A stretch of 22,768 nucleotides of DNA from NCBI GenBank assembly GCA_051453625.1, contig JBOZIK010000001.1, positions 59,030,893 to 59,053,660 of the forward strand, given 5' to 3'. Within the stretch, counting starts at the first letter, position 1, and each line of letters opens with the position of its first letter. The position numbers and the translations under genes were made by a program. The stretch comes from Welwitschia mirabilis. Taxonomy: Eukaryota; Gnetophyta; Gnetopsida; Welwitschiales. The notes under the pieces are model-generated. The model did no database searches, was not told the DNA's origin, and saw only the letters and a list, made by a program, of their open reading frames with translations. This document shows, piece after piece, positions 1 through 8,449 of the stretch.

Positions 1-1240
1 TATAATTTCAACCATTGTCCATTAACCTTCTGAATCTCTTTAGCTTTCAAATATAAAATTTTAACTAATCCATTAAAATGCACTTTTTGTATAAGATAAG
101 GACCTAATCATTTAAAAGTAAACTTGTTATTCAAAAGGTAAACTCTAATGTTATACAACAAAACAAGTTAACCTAGTTCAAACTTCTTATGAAAAATCCT
201 TTTGTCGTGTTTGAAATTTACTTGGGCTTTATGAATCAATTGATGATGTATTGCACTAGTTCTTTTTTCATCAAGATTATCTAATTATGTTAACCTAAAC
301 TTAATATTTTCAATAAAGTCTACAAGATTGAGTTGATAAGATGTATGATAAGAGTTGTAACACGCATCAACCAGTAAGACACAAACTTTACTATACATAA
401 GTTTGTAAGATGAGAAATTAAGAAAAGTACATCAAGTAGTATGGTAGGCATATAGTACATCATTAAGCTTAGAAGTGCAAGTCTTTTTATTAATAGAGAC
501 AAGTTTTTGAAGCATTTTATTTATTTCCCTATTAGCATTTTTAGTTTATCCATTTGTCTATGGATGATAAGTATAAGCTATTCTATGCTCAATACCAATG
601 GATAGAAGAAGTTTTTTGAAAAATGAATTAATGAAATGACTATAATAATGACTCTAGAAAAACCAAACCTCTGAAAGATATGAAATATAAGAAAATGATA
701 GATAGTTTGGGCATCATTCAAAGAAGTAGATATGGCTTCAACCCATTTAGTCACATAATCAATAGCTACTAAATGTAACTTTTATTAAAAGAAGGTGGTT
801 AAATAGGGTCCATGAAATCAATACTCTAACAATCAAAAGGCTCACACTCAAGAATAGATCTAAAAGGAATTTCCAATGAATGAACAAGGCTATTAAAACA
901 TTGACAAGGATTACATCTTCTAACAAAATTAAATGAATCTCAAAAAAAAGAAGACTAATAAGAACTAAAATGAAGGATTTTCATGGTAATTTTATGTCCA
1001 CTAAAATGTCCTCCACAAACACCATCATTACAAAGATGAAGAATTTCAGGTATTTCCCAATCGGACACACATTTTCTCATAATTTGATCTTTGCACCTAT
1101 AGTCCAAATGTGGCTCGATCCACTCATAGTTACCTATATGATGGAGAAAAGATTTATGTTGGTGATGGATCTAATGTTGTGGTGTTTTCATGTTTATAAG
1201 ATAGTTCACGATATTAGCATACCATGGAGGAGGATGAAAA
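1..1240 (-). pseudogene. Integrase remnant of copy A
   Basis: In the living family this enzyme joins retrotransposon cDNA to host DNA. From the right, the sequence shows a PPWYANIVNYL stretch (about 1190-1230), a zinc-binding region with GGHFSGHK-like and CNPCQCF-like wording (about 890-1010), and the core with DYVTKWVEA (about 740-765), whose D is the first catalytic Asp. Next come a YHP..NG stretch and the NREI segment (about 505-570), then the C-terminal KLNDVLYAYHTT region (about 450-480). VNGQ..KL lies near position 1 and marks the end of the conserved C-terminal part. The expected catalytic Glu before the NREI segment reads as Lys. Several frameshifts and stops occur, so it is a relic. 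The same region is found in copies B and C. Confidence 0.85.
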
Positions 1241-1299
1241 AAGAAACAGTAAAAAGGTACACATAAAAAAGGAATCATCATGATAATATCATTTGGAGA

Positions 1300-1600
1300 G
1301 GAAGGAACTTGAGATAAATGATCAATAATAGAATTGTGCTTTCCTTCTTTATATATAATGGTCAAATTGAATTCTTGTATAAGAACGATCCATCTAATCA
1401 AATAGTTACTAGACTCTTTCTTGGTCATAAGGTAATGAATGATAGCATGTTTGGTATAAACATTTATGTAAAAGCCTAAAAAATGGTGTCTAAAAGAATC
1501 AAGGCAAACGATAATGGCAAGCATATCTTTCTCTATAGTGGTGTAGTTCATCTAAGCTCTAGAAAAAGATTTGCTATGGTAAGATATAACTTTAAAATCA
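1300..1600 (-). pseudogene. RNase H domain remnant of copy A
   Basis: This is the best-preserved coding piece, open from about 1551 down to 1171. It starts at the conserved NYTTIEKDMLAI, continues with DSFRHHFLGF, YTKHAIIHYLMTKK, IRWIVLIQEFNL and KEGKHN, and ends in DHLSQV. These match the retroelement RNase H (degrades RNA in RNA/DNA hybrids) of plant Ty3/gypsy elements, where the usual wording is YTDHAAL..L and ADHLSR. The Asp of YTDH has become Lys, so it is probably inactive. It leads into the integrase without a break, as in a pol polyprotein. Confidence 0.88.
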
Positions 1601-1699
1601 TTCTCATAATTGTGGCAAAGGACCCCATCCAAAGAAAGATTACTTGCATCATACATAATATTAAAGTCAAGTGCCCAATCGAGTCCCATTACTACAAGA

Positions 1700-2572
1700 G
1701 TATATGACAATATATGTTTAAGCCTATCAAAAGAAAACTGACAAGATTCATTTCATTCAAATTTAGCATCTTTCCCTAATAACGAGTAAAGGAATTTATA
1801 AATAGAAGCATAATCATGAATTAACTGATAGTAAAAACCATAATAACCAAGAAAAAATCAGATCTATTTGACAATTATAGGGGGACTAAAATTTTGAATA
1901 ATACCAACTTTAGAAGCATCCATTCTAATGCTCTCCTAAGAAATATGGTGACCTAAAACCATGCCACTCTCTATAAGAAAATAATTCTTCTCCCAACTCA
2001 AGTGGAGCAACTAGAAATGCATCAATCTAAGACTTTCTCTAAATGATTTAAGATTTGTTTAAAAGTTTTGGCATAGATAGAGAAGTCCTCAATGAAAATA
2101 TAAATGGAATATTTAAGCAAATCAAAAAATATACCCATCATATCTCATTAAAAAGTACTAGGAGCATTACAAAGTCCAAAAGAGATGTGTCTAAAGAAAA
2201 AGGTATTAAAAAAAGAAGTGAAAATAGTTTTGTCTTAGTCCTCAGTGGTAATTCAAACCTAATTTTAACCATTATAACTATCAAGGAAACAATAAAAAGC
2301 ATGACCCTGAATCCTATTAAGAATCTAATCAGGAAAAGAAAAAAGATAATTATCTTTTTTAGTTACCTCATTTAGTTTTTAGAAGTTTATGCACATATGT
2401 CATTTCCCACCCTTTTTTGGTACTTCCATCAGTGGGCTAACCCACTCACTATCAACAATGGGGTAAATGATTTTAGTGTTTATATTTTTTATGATTTCAT
2501 TTTTTACAATTTTCTTTGAGGCTGGATTAAATCTATGTTAGGGTTGTCTTACAGGCTTAGCATTTTCTTTGA
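1700..2572 (-). pseudogene. Reverse transcriptase domain remnant of copy A
   Basis: RT copies the element RNA into DNA. In order on the minus strand I read AKPVRQP (about 2550-2570), IIYPI.DSEWVSPL, VPKKGG (about 2410-2425), KLNEVTKKDN, YCFLDSYNG, FGLCNAPSTF (about 2150-2180) and FIEDFS (2079-2096). The last is the catalytic box, which in this family is normally F(M/V)DDFS, so the first Asp has become Glu. Between PKKGG and CINF there is no long insert of the kind classic Athila RTs have (with TRTVTGW wording). Several in-frame stops and frameshifts occur. The match to plant Ty3/gypsy RT is clear. Confidence 0.88.
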
Positions 2573-2899
2573 GGTAGATTTTATGTTGTATAATAAAAGT
2601 GGGTATGGTTGTCAAATCGTTATGAAACCAAGCAAGAACATGGACCTTTGATTCTAAAAGAGAGATGAGATTAGATTCTTATTGAGGGAAAATATTTTTT
2701 GTTAATAATCAATGATTTATTTAGATCTCTATTTAGGAAAATGTACTTTAGTCCACTATCTAAGGGTTTTAAGTTCAGGTTTAGATTCATACTTTTGGTT
2801 TTAGGAAAATTCTCAGAAAAATTGACTATTATCTTATACTGTCATCTAGACATCAGTAGTAGATGACCACCTTCAAAATAAGAAATCTTAGGGTTTTCA
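2573..2899 (-). pseudogene. Protease-RT linker of copy A
   Basis: This stretch lies between the recognisable protease and RT. Its reading frame is broken, with fragments such as ESKVHVLAWF and IPTFIIQHKIYLKE leading into the RT start. It is probably the variable spacer of the pol polyprotein. I recognise no separate domain. Confidence 0.5.
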
Positions 2900-3300
2900 A
2901 TTTTTGGAACTTCAACATAGTTTACAGACTCAGACTTACTACTTCCCAGATTAGAAAACTTAGTTGGTGGATGGTCAAATTTAAGTTAATCATTAAGCAT
3001 ATAAAGGTAGTCGATTTCCAATTTATTATCAAATAAGACTAGCTCATGAAGCATGAACCTTCTCTCCTAAAGTGGACGGTTCTATAAAGATAATAAATGT
3101 GGGTTTTACTCTTTCTTCTAAACCAAGACGTTGACAAATATGCAAGGGCATAATGTTCATACTAGATCCTATAAATCAAGGCTTTCTTTATTCTATAGTT
3201 CCCCTTTAAAGTGACACTTATGATTGCCACCTCCAGATCTATAAACTTTGGACATTTTTAGAATACCAAGCTGCTAATGAATTGATATAGGAATACTTTA
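2900..3300 (-). pseudogene. Aspartic protease region remnant of copy A
   Basis: By position, between gag and RT, this should be the retropepsin-like protease that cuts the polyprotein. The minus strand keeps NIMPL-like wording after a degenerate D-L-G site (about 3160-3180), then LG.EERVKPTF and LVLFDNKLEIDYLY. The plant family normally has LCDLGASINLMPL followed by a KPT segment. The active-site triad is damaged by stop codons and frame changes. Identification rests on position plus weak motif similarity. Confidence 0.55.
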
Positions 3301-4990
3301 CTAGGAATAGTCCATTTTTATTTCCTTCTTATTAGGTCTTTCTATAGCTTAGAGTATCTAGGATTTTCTTGAAAAAGTTTTCAATTTAAGTTAATACTCA
3401 TATTTTGCATTAAGTCTTTTAAATAATCATCAAATATGAGGTTTGTGTTAAGCCTATTGAGCCATAAAGTAGTAGGTTTCTTTTGTGAAGGATCTTTCTT
3501 TTTGTTGCTAAGTGATGAATAAAAGGAATGACTTTCTATGAATTCTTTATCCTTTTCCTCATCATTCTTGTTATTTTAGGAAGTTAAAGCATTATAGGTA
3601 GGGAGAGTTCTATCATTTATACTTCTTATCACTACCTTACAATCTTTTCTTACTTCATTAAGATTTGATAAAGGTTGAGTAGTAAGAGACCCTTGTGGTT
3701 TTTGGTTGGCAAGCATTATTTATTGTAAAATGCTCATAAGATTTTCTATGTTGGTGTTTGTCTTCTCTTAAGTTTTTCTCAACTCATTAATAAAATTCCT
3801 AAGAAGATCATTATGATTTTAAGAGTTGGAAGGGCTTACCAAGTTGTTTGAATCATTGGATTGAAGGTTTGAATGCTAAAATCTATTTCTAAAAGGTTAG
3901 AAGTTAGAATAATGTGTTTTAAAATTTCTAGGATTTTGTTTCTTATTCATCCTATGTTGAAAGTTGTAATTTTGGACTTATCTTTAGTTTTGATTTTGAG
4001 TGTAATATGAAGGTCTTTAATTAAAGGCATAAACTTCCTCATATATTTTCTTTTTATAAGTAGGAAGTAAGGGAAAATCTTTCATGACATGGTAGCTATC
4101 ATCACACAAATCACGTGTTGGAATAATAACTTCACTCTTCTTAGTTGCCACTTTAGCATCAAGGATCATTTGGGTGTATTTTTATAAGGTAGAAATAAAA
4201 TCCTTAATAATGCAAGTTGGCTTATTTTCAGTTTTTATTTCTTTCTTCTCATGTTTTACCTCTTTTAGATCCTTAATGATTTGGCCTACTATTTAGTTTT
4301 ATCTAAGTAAGGGTTTAGGTTAGGTTTAACTTACTTCCACAAAATCCTCCAATATCTTTCAATCATGTTTTTGGATTTGGTTTAACAAGTTACCTCTACA
4401 AGAGAAATATACTAGTTGCTTGATATGACTATTTAGCCCACTGTAAAAATAGTTAACTAGCTCTACTTATGAAAAGGAATCTACAAGGTTGGAATGTAAA
4501 GAAACAAAGAATCACTCATAGGTAGAGGCATAGTCTTTGTTAGGCATTTGTTGAAAGTTGGTGACTTCTTTCTTATGCTTCTAGATGATGGTCTCACTTA
4601 TGAATCTCTTTATAAAGGATTTTTAAACTTGACTCTAAGATTTAAGGCTTTTATGAGGAAACATTCTAAGCCGCATTTTTTCTTTATCAATCAAGGTAAT
4701 GGGAAAGATAACCATGTAGGTTCTATTACTTATTCATTTCTTACCATTTCTAGAAGTAAGAACAAGTTGTTCAATATCAGTAATGTGTTGTAAGGATCTT
4801 CATTGGGTTCTCCACTAAAGATAGGATAAGTGTTCAAGTTTTGAAGTTCTACATTATCACCAAGAGGCAAGTCGAAAGGAGTTTGGATTTCAAATTTTTT
4901 ATTTGCTATAAGATCTCTAAGGGTAACGTGAGTATCGGGTTAAGAAGAAGTGGAAGTAGGGATTTCAATGATAAGAGGTGGATTTGGAGA
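3301..4990 (-). pseudogene. gag remnant of copy A
   Basis: Gag is the particle-forming nucleocapsid protein. On the minus strand, about 4800-4960 reads DLIANKKFEIQTPFDLPL and then IFSGEPNEDPYN, like the plant gag opening in which an F.GL..EDP segment precedes the capsid core. About 4500-4700 contains RMFPHKSLKS, the degraded LRLFP.SL.. signature. About 4380-4440 gives NSHIKQLVYFSCRGNL. About 3660-3740 contains NQKPQGSLTTQPLSN, equivalent to the RPQG.LPS.TE.NP linker of Athila/Tat gag-pol. A cysteine-poor zinc-knuckle-like segment lies near 4080-4110. Stops and frameshifts are scattered throughout. Confidence 0.75.
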
Positions 4991-5354
4991 TATAAGTTAT
5001 TTAAGCTTTTAGACTGAGGTCAACATGGTAGCAAAATTAGACTCTATAGAAATAAAAGTGGAAATTACAAGAAATTCAAACTCTTTTGTACCCTCATTAT
5101 TTTTACTTGTTTCTATTTCAAGATTTATCAAACCTTCTCTGGTTTTTTTGGTAATTAACAGCTACTCTCTTTGGTATTTTTCTTTTTTACTAGACTTGAT
5201 CATTCATGCTCAGTCTCAGATCTATGAAAGTATCATTCTAAAAATATCATAAATGAAAAAAACACAAAAACCATAAGAAAAAGAAAAGCAAAAAATATAA
5301 ATGGAAAACTAACTCTTGATAGGAAAAAATCAGAAAACAGACTATTGTCTGCTA

Positions 5355-5370
5355 GGTCATCTAGATGACC
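5355..5370. repeat. Perfect 16-bp palindrome GGTCATCTAGATGACC
   Basis: The sequence equals its own reverse complement over 16 bases. It contains the GTCATCYAGA word that recurs in the hairpin motif elsewhere in this gypsy family. It sits in the leader of copy A, about 270 bases from the primer site. Its function is unknown. Confidence 0.8.
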
Positions 5371-5446
5371 AAGGGAACAATGGAACTAAAACCCTAAAAA
5401 ATTGAAATAAAAAACTCATGGCACAGAGGCTGTTATCATTACATGT

Positions 5447-5468
5447 CATCTGGACAATGAAGCAGATG
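5447..5468. repeat. Hairpin motif in the leader (CATCTG / CAGATG)
   Basis: Two 6-base arms pair exactly around a 10-base loop, GACAATGAAG. It is the same motif as in the LTRs, but both arms have changed together (CATCCA/TGGATG there). Confidence 0.7.
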
Positions 5469-5641
5469 ATGAACATTTATTACAAAACAAAAAAAAATAA
5501 TATTCAATTTGAAAAACAAAAAAAATGACTCTACGAAAATATGAAACCTATACTACTGTAAGTACTATTATACTACTACTACAGTAAACATCCAAATTGA
5601 AATACTTGTCAAAGTAATGATAACTCTTAAACTCTAAGTAG

Positions 5642-5662
5642 CCTTCCTCAACAAAGGTGACA
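5642..5662 (-). promoter_or_regulatory. Primer-binding site of copy A, Asp-tRNA type
   Basis: Three bases inside the LTR edge, the sense strand reads TGTCACCTTTGTTGAGG. The standard site for this plant family, complementary to the 3' end of tRNA-Asp, is TGGCGCCGTTGCCGGGG. They agree at 11 of 17 positions, and four of the six differences are G-to-A or C-to-T. The GAAGG following also fits the family. Priming of minus-strand DNA starts here in live elements. It fixes the left LTR edge at 5666 and shows that copy A extends left. Confidence 0.72.
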
Positions 5663-6246
5663 AGATGTTGTGGTGTGTATTTATGCAACGTTCACATTCT
5701 GAGAGAAATCCTATTAATCACAAATAATATGCACAAATACAATAAGCTAATATAGATAAAAGTAATTGAATGTCATAATCCATTGAAGGCTAAAATATGG
5801 AAAAAAGAAAGTTACTTTTAAGAGAGAAAAACTATAACCTAATCTATAAAAATAACTTTGTAATGGTTGAAAATAAAATGAAAATACACTTGTGCAAGGC
5901 TAACCTAGAAAAAGGAAATAACAATGCACCTAAACTATCCTAGCACAACCTTGACAAACTTTTCCCTCATAATCTATATCACAAGAGAAACTATCACTAA
6001 ATCTCAAGCAAAATAAGCTATAAGAGAGAAGATCATTTATACATTCAAGTAGAAAAAGAAATGTTTTATATTAGAAATTACACCACATTTGTATTATAAA
6101 GTAGCTGCATCTCAATGAAAGAAATGCCATCCAATACCAAGGAAATATCTCTTTGAAACTACAGGATGGTTTTCCATCCTCTTGATCTTCTATCATTAGA
6201 ATATCAAATGTAAACGAAGATAAGAAGAAGTCAAGGGGGAGACCTT

Positions 6247-6254
6247 TATTTATT
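6247..6254 (-). promoter_or_regulatory. Degraded TATA box in the gypsy LTR
   Basis: The sense strand reads AATAAATA AAGG at the place where the sister LTR has TATAAATA AGGG. Both are followed by a CCCCC-containing stretch. This is probably the LTR promoter, weakened by mutation. The call rests on alignment with the sister LTR. Confidence 0.4.
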
Positions 6255-6489
6255 GACTTAAAACATGAAACGAAATAGACAGAAAGATGCAAGTAAATCA
6301 TAACAGCCACACAAAAAGAAATCAGAATACAAGTGGTAAAAGTTAGATGAACATTCAGTGCTGGAATTACAATCAGTGTCATTCAACTGGTATTATAAAT
6401 AATAAAGGAGACAATACCACCTGATGATTAAACCCACATCGCCTATCAGTCAGACCTTATTCAGCATCTAATTAACATAGTCATTCTGT

Positions 6490-6511
6490 CATCCAGACGA
6501 TGAAGTGGATG
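6490..6511. repeat. Hairpin motif in the gypsy LTR (CATCCA / TGGATG)
   Basis: Six-base arms pair exactly around the 10-base loop GACGATGAAG. It sits in the U3 part of the LTR, upstream of the TATA region in sense direction. The equivalent in the sister LTR is at 18795-18816. Confidence 0.7.
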
Positions 6512-6750
6512 ATGGTCTTCAATCGATATTTAATAAGTACATTAGTCTTGTTACTTATAGGATGTTATCATCAGAAATACAGATTATGCATATTTTCTTA
6601 GAATGCTTGTAATTTATCATGGAAATTACATATTTCCATTCTTTTCATCTTACATCTCCATTATCACAAAAATCGAACATTTAACTATCTATTTACCTAC
6701 AAAGTAACTAAAAATGCCCTATCAAATATACGTAAGTTGGCAGCGCAACA

Positions 6751-7171
6751 TCTTATCATGCAAGAATAAACTTCTGATATGTAGTAGATTTATATGTAGG
6801 TGAAAAAAATGGAAAATACTTAGGATCTGCAAAGAAATGATGTTTAATAACTATTATAATGAATTGTGTGATATCATCTTCATGTGCTTAGACTACCTCT
6901 AGGATGTCTACTATAACATCATTTCAATGCATAATATGTGATCATGCATATATGTTAGTTATTATTTGGTATATTGTACTCTTCTCTAAATAGTGGGTAT
7001 CCTCTACTAAAGCTTAGTAAATCCTTAGCACACAACCTCTTGAAGGCCTTGTACTATGTCCATTAAGAGATCTTGTATCTACTTAAGAGTAATACCAACC
7101 ATAGGTCTTTGTACTTGAGATCTCTTTAACTCTTTTACAACTTATATGCTCATGTCCTATAGGTAGTGAAT
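6751..7171 (-). pseudogene. 3' end of copy B: untranslated part and end of downstream ORF
   Basis: The first about 100 bases next to the LTR share ordered short matches with copy C just inside its 3' LTR: CTTATCA, TGCAAG, GATATGTA, GGAAAATACT and ATCTGCAAA. The polypurine tract expected beside the LTR is missing; about 15 bases seem deleted. The part at 7000-7171 reads on the minus strand as broken frames such as VVKELKRSQVQRPMVG and IQDLLMDIVQGLQEVV, plausibly the tail of the ORF resumed at 13430-14200. The copia insertion lies between. Confidence 0.45.
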
Positions 7172-8377
7172 GAAATTCTTAGAGGGGAAAGAATAGGAAT
7201 TTTGATTAATTTTAAATTTAAAAACCAATTCTTAAATGAAATTATTTAGCTTTACAAATAAAAACTAAATCTAAGAAAAATAGAAAAATAATCAGTTCAC
7301 AAGATTTATAGTTGTTTAACAATGTGCCTACTCCACTCTTTAAGAAGAGATAAGATGTTAACTTTCTTGGTTTCCTTGTCACTCTTGAACTGATGATTTT
7401 TTAGCTAATTATCAATCCCTTATATAATAGTAATGATTTTCTAGGCTTATCATCAACATCTCACATAATAGTGATGACTTTCTAAGCTTATCATTAACCT
7501 CTCATATAATAGTGATGATTTTCTAGGCTTATCATAAACCTCTTACACTTTAAACATTTTAAAGGCTTAGACTCTATCACAGGAAGAATAAAAGAAAAAT
7601 GAGTTATGCCTTAAGCACAAATTAATAGTATAGAATATAATCTAAATTAATACATAAGATAGGATAACCAAGTTTATACAAATCACTAAAGGTTTGTTCT
7701 ATTTTGCTTTACAAAATTGTATATGCATTTGTCTTTCTATTAATCCTATCAAAATAGTTTTTGCCTCTTTTAAAAGGAAGGGAAAAATAGCTATTGAAGG
7801 GAAATCCTAAATGATGATTCTAATGCATGATAATTTGATATCCCAAGAAAATTCATATTTTAAATGTGATTAAATGATGCACTTGAAGAGAAGAGCCATT
7901 AAAAACTACCACGCATTCACTTGAAGAAGACAATTTTTCTAATGGTTCAAAGGGAGGATATCCATCTTTAGAATTGGAGATGTCCTCATTCCTAGGGGTA
8001 AACGTCTACATCTACTATAAGTGTAAACTAGAAAAACGCTAAATGGAGAGGGGACATCTAGGCTATTTGGAGTGGAAGTATCTACACCTAATAACTATCA
8101 ATCATGTTTCTTATAAGAAGAGGGAATGCATGCCCTATTTGAGTGGGGAGACATCTAGGCTTGAAACCATTCACAAATACATTTTACCCATAAGTAGAGG
8201 GAATGTCGACCCTATTTTGAGTGGGGACATCTGCATGTAAAGGTTAGCTTTTTAACATGACTATGATGAATGATAACCATCTTATTACTTAATTCTTATA
8301 CTTGTCACCTTCAAACTGCATTTAGATGGATTCCATCACATTCCCACTATTACTATTCCTATAAGAAGTTGATGTCA
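7172..8377 (-). repeat. Copia 3' LTR (left copy)
   Basis: It begins TGAAATTCTTAG and ends GATGTCA on the plus strand, about 1.2 kb. It aligns with the right LTR throughout, with many substitutions and small indels. It contains a 41-bp tandem repeat (7393-7550) and a series of GGGGACATCTAGG-like words (7950-8240). The right edge was set by the PPT that follows and by continued similarity to the other LTR (GACATCAACTTCTT versus GACATGAGCTCCTT in sense). An open plus-strand frame at 8043-8240 is chance. Confidence 0.82.
7393..7550. repeat. 41-bp tandem repeat in the copia left LTR, about 3.8 copies
   Basis: The unit starts ATGATTTTCTAGGCTTATCA and ends with ATAATAGTG, about 41 bases long. Copies start near 7393, 7434, 7475 and 7516 and differ by a few bases. 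The right LTR has the same array with the same number of units, so the array existed before insertion. Confidence 0.85.
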
Positions 8378-8385
8378 CCTCCAAA
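8378..8385 (-). promoter_or_regulatory. Copia polypurine tract
   Basis: The sense strand reads TTTGGAGG directly before the LTR start TGACATC. The polypurine tract primes plus-strand DNA in live elements, and its place beside the left LTR fits minus orientation. A near copy, TTTGAAGG before TGACAAG, lies inside the LTR at 8309-8316. Confidence 0.6.
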
Positions 8386-8449
8386 CTGAAATCAATAAGA
8401 GCCTTCTTTATCTTAGATAACTAAGATGAAATACATTTAAGCCATTTTT

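Larger units (their letters stand above)
5000..5641 (-). other. 5' untranslated leader of copy A
   Basis: This lies between the gag opening and the primer site and shows no convincing coding. It holds a perfect 16-base palindrome (5355-5370), one hairpin motif shared with the LTR (5447-5468), and an inverted pair TACTGTA/TACAGTA (5554-5560 and 5580-5586) flanking a TAC-rich run. An open stretch at about 5010-5230 on the minus strand may be the gag N-terminus or chance. Confidence 0.6.
1..6750 (-). mobile_element. Ty3/gypsy retrotransposon copy A (Athila/Tat-like), 3' end outside window
   Basis: The copy reads right to left in normal gypsy order: 5' LTR, primer site, leader, gag, protease, RT, RNase H, integrase. 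RNase H before integrase is the Ty3/gypsy order. The Asp-tRNA-type primer site, a RPQG-like linker (KPQGSL) after gag, and the RT and RNase H wording resemble the plant Athila/Tat branch. All domains carry stops and frameshifts, so the copy is dead. The 3' LTR would lie left of position 1. The LTR at its right end may also serve copy B. Confidence 0.85.
5666..6750 (-). repeat. Gypsy LTR (5' LTR of copy A; apparently also 3' LTR of copy B)
   Basis: The repeat is about 1085 bp, begins TGTTGTGG and ends GCGCAACA on the plus strand. It aligns over its whole length with 17954-19048, for example ATTTATGCAAC near the left end, CAAATAATATGCACAAA, and TCAAGGGGGA in the middle. The left edge abuts the primer site, and the right edge is set by the end of similarity to the other LTR. 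It holds the hairpin motif at 6490-6511 and a degraded TATA region at 6247-6254. An antisense open frame at 6071-6382 has no recognisable product. What follows on the right resembles the 3' region of a gypsy copy, not a chromosome flank. Confidence 0.88.

Noticed and set aside
320-502. Open minus-strand frame with hydrophobic, membrane-like sequence
   Set aside because: It is the wrong frame of the integrase C-terminal region; the same shadow occurs in copy C at 21018-21230.
970-1266. Open plus-strand frame of 98 codons
   Set aside because: It lies antisense to the integrase zinc region of copy A, and the same frame returns antisense in copy C; it is a shadow of the pol gene.
5025-5252. Plus-strand frame of 75 codons
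   Set aside because: It lies in the leader and gag start of copy A, has no family match, and AT-rich chance is enough to explain it.
6071-6382. 103-codon minus-strand frame with Cys-rich hydrophobic sequence
   Set aside because: It lies inside the gypsy LTR across the TATA region; the sister LTR at 18361-18640 does not keep the frame open.
7146-7171. Similarity of left copia flank (GCTCATGTCC) to the right LTR end (GCTCATGTCT) as a target duplication
   Set aside because: It is 9 bases but not adjacent to the left LTR edge; plant copia duplications are 5 bases and edge-adjacent. Probably chance.
7393-7550. CRISPR-like regular repeats
   Set aside because: The units are directly adjacent with no variable spacers, lie in a plant LTR, and recur in the partner LTR; this is a minisatellite.
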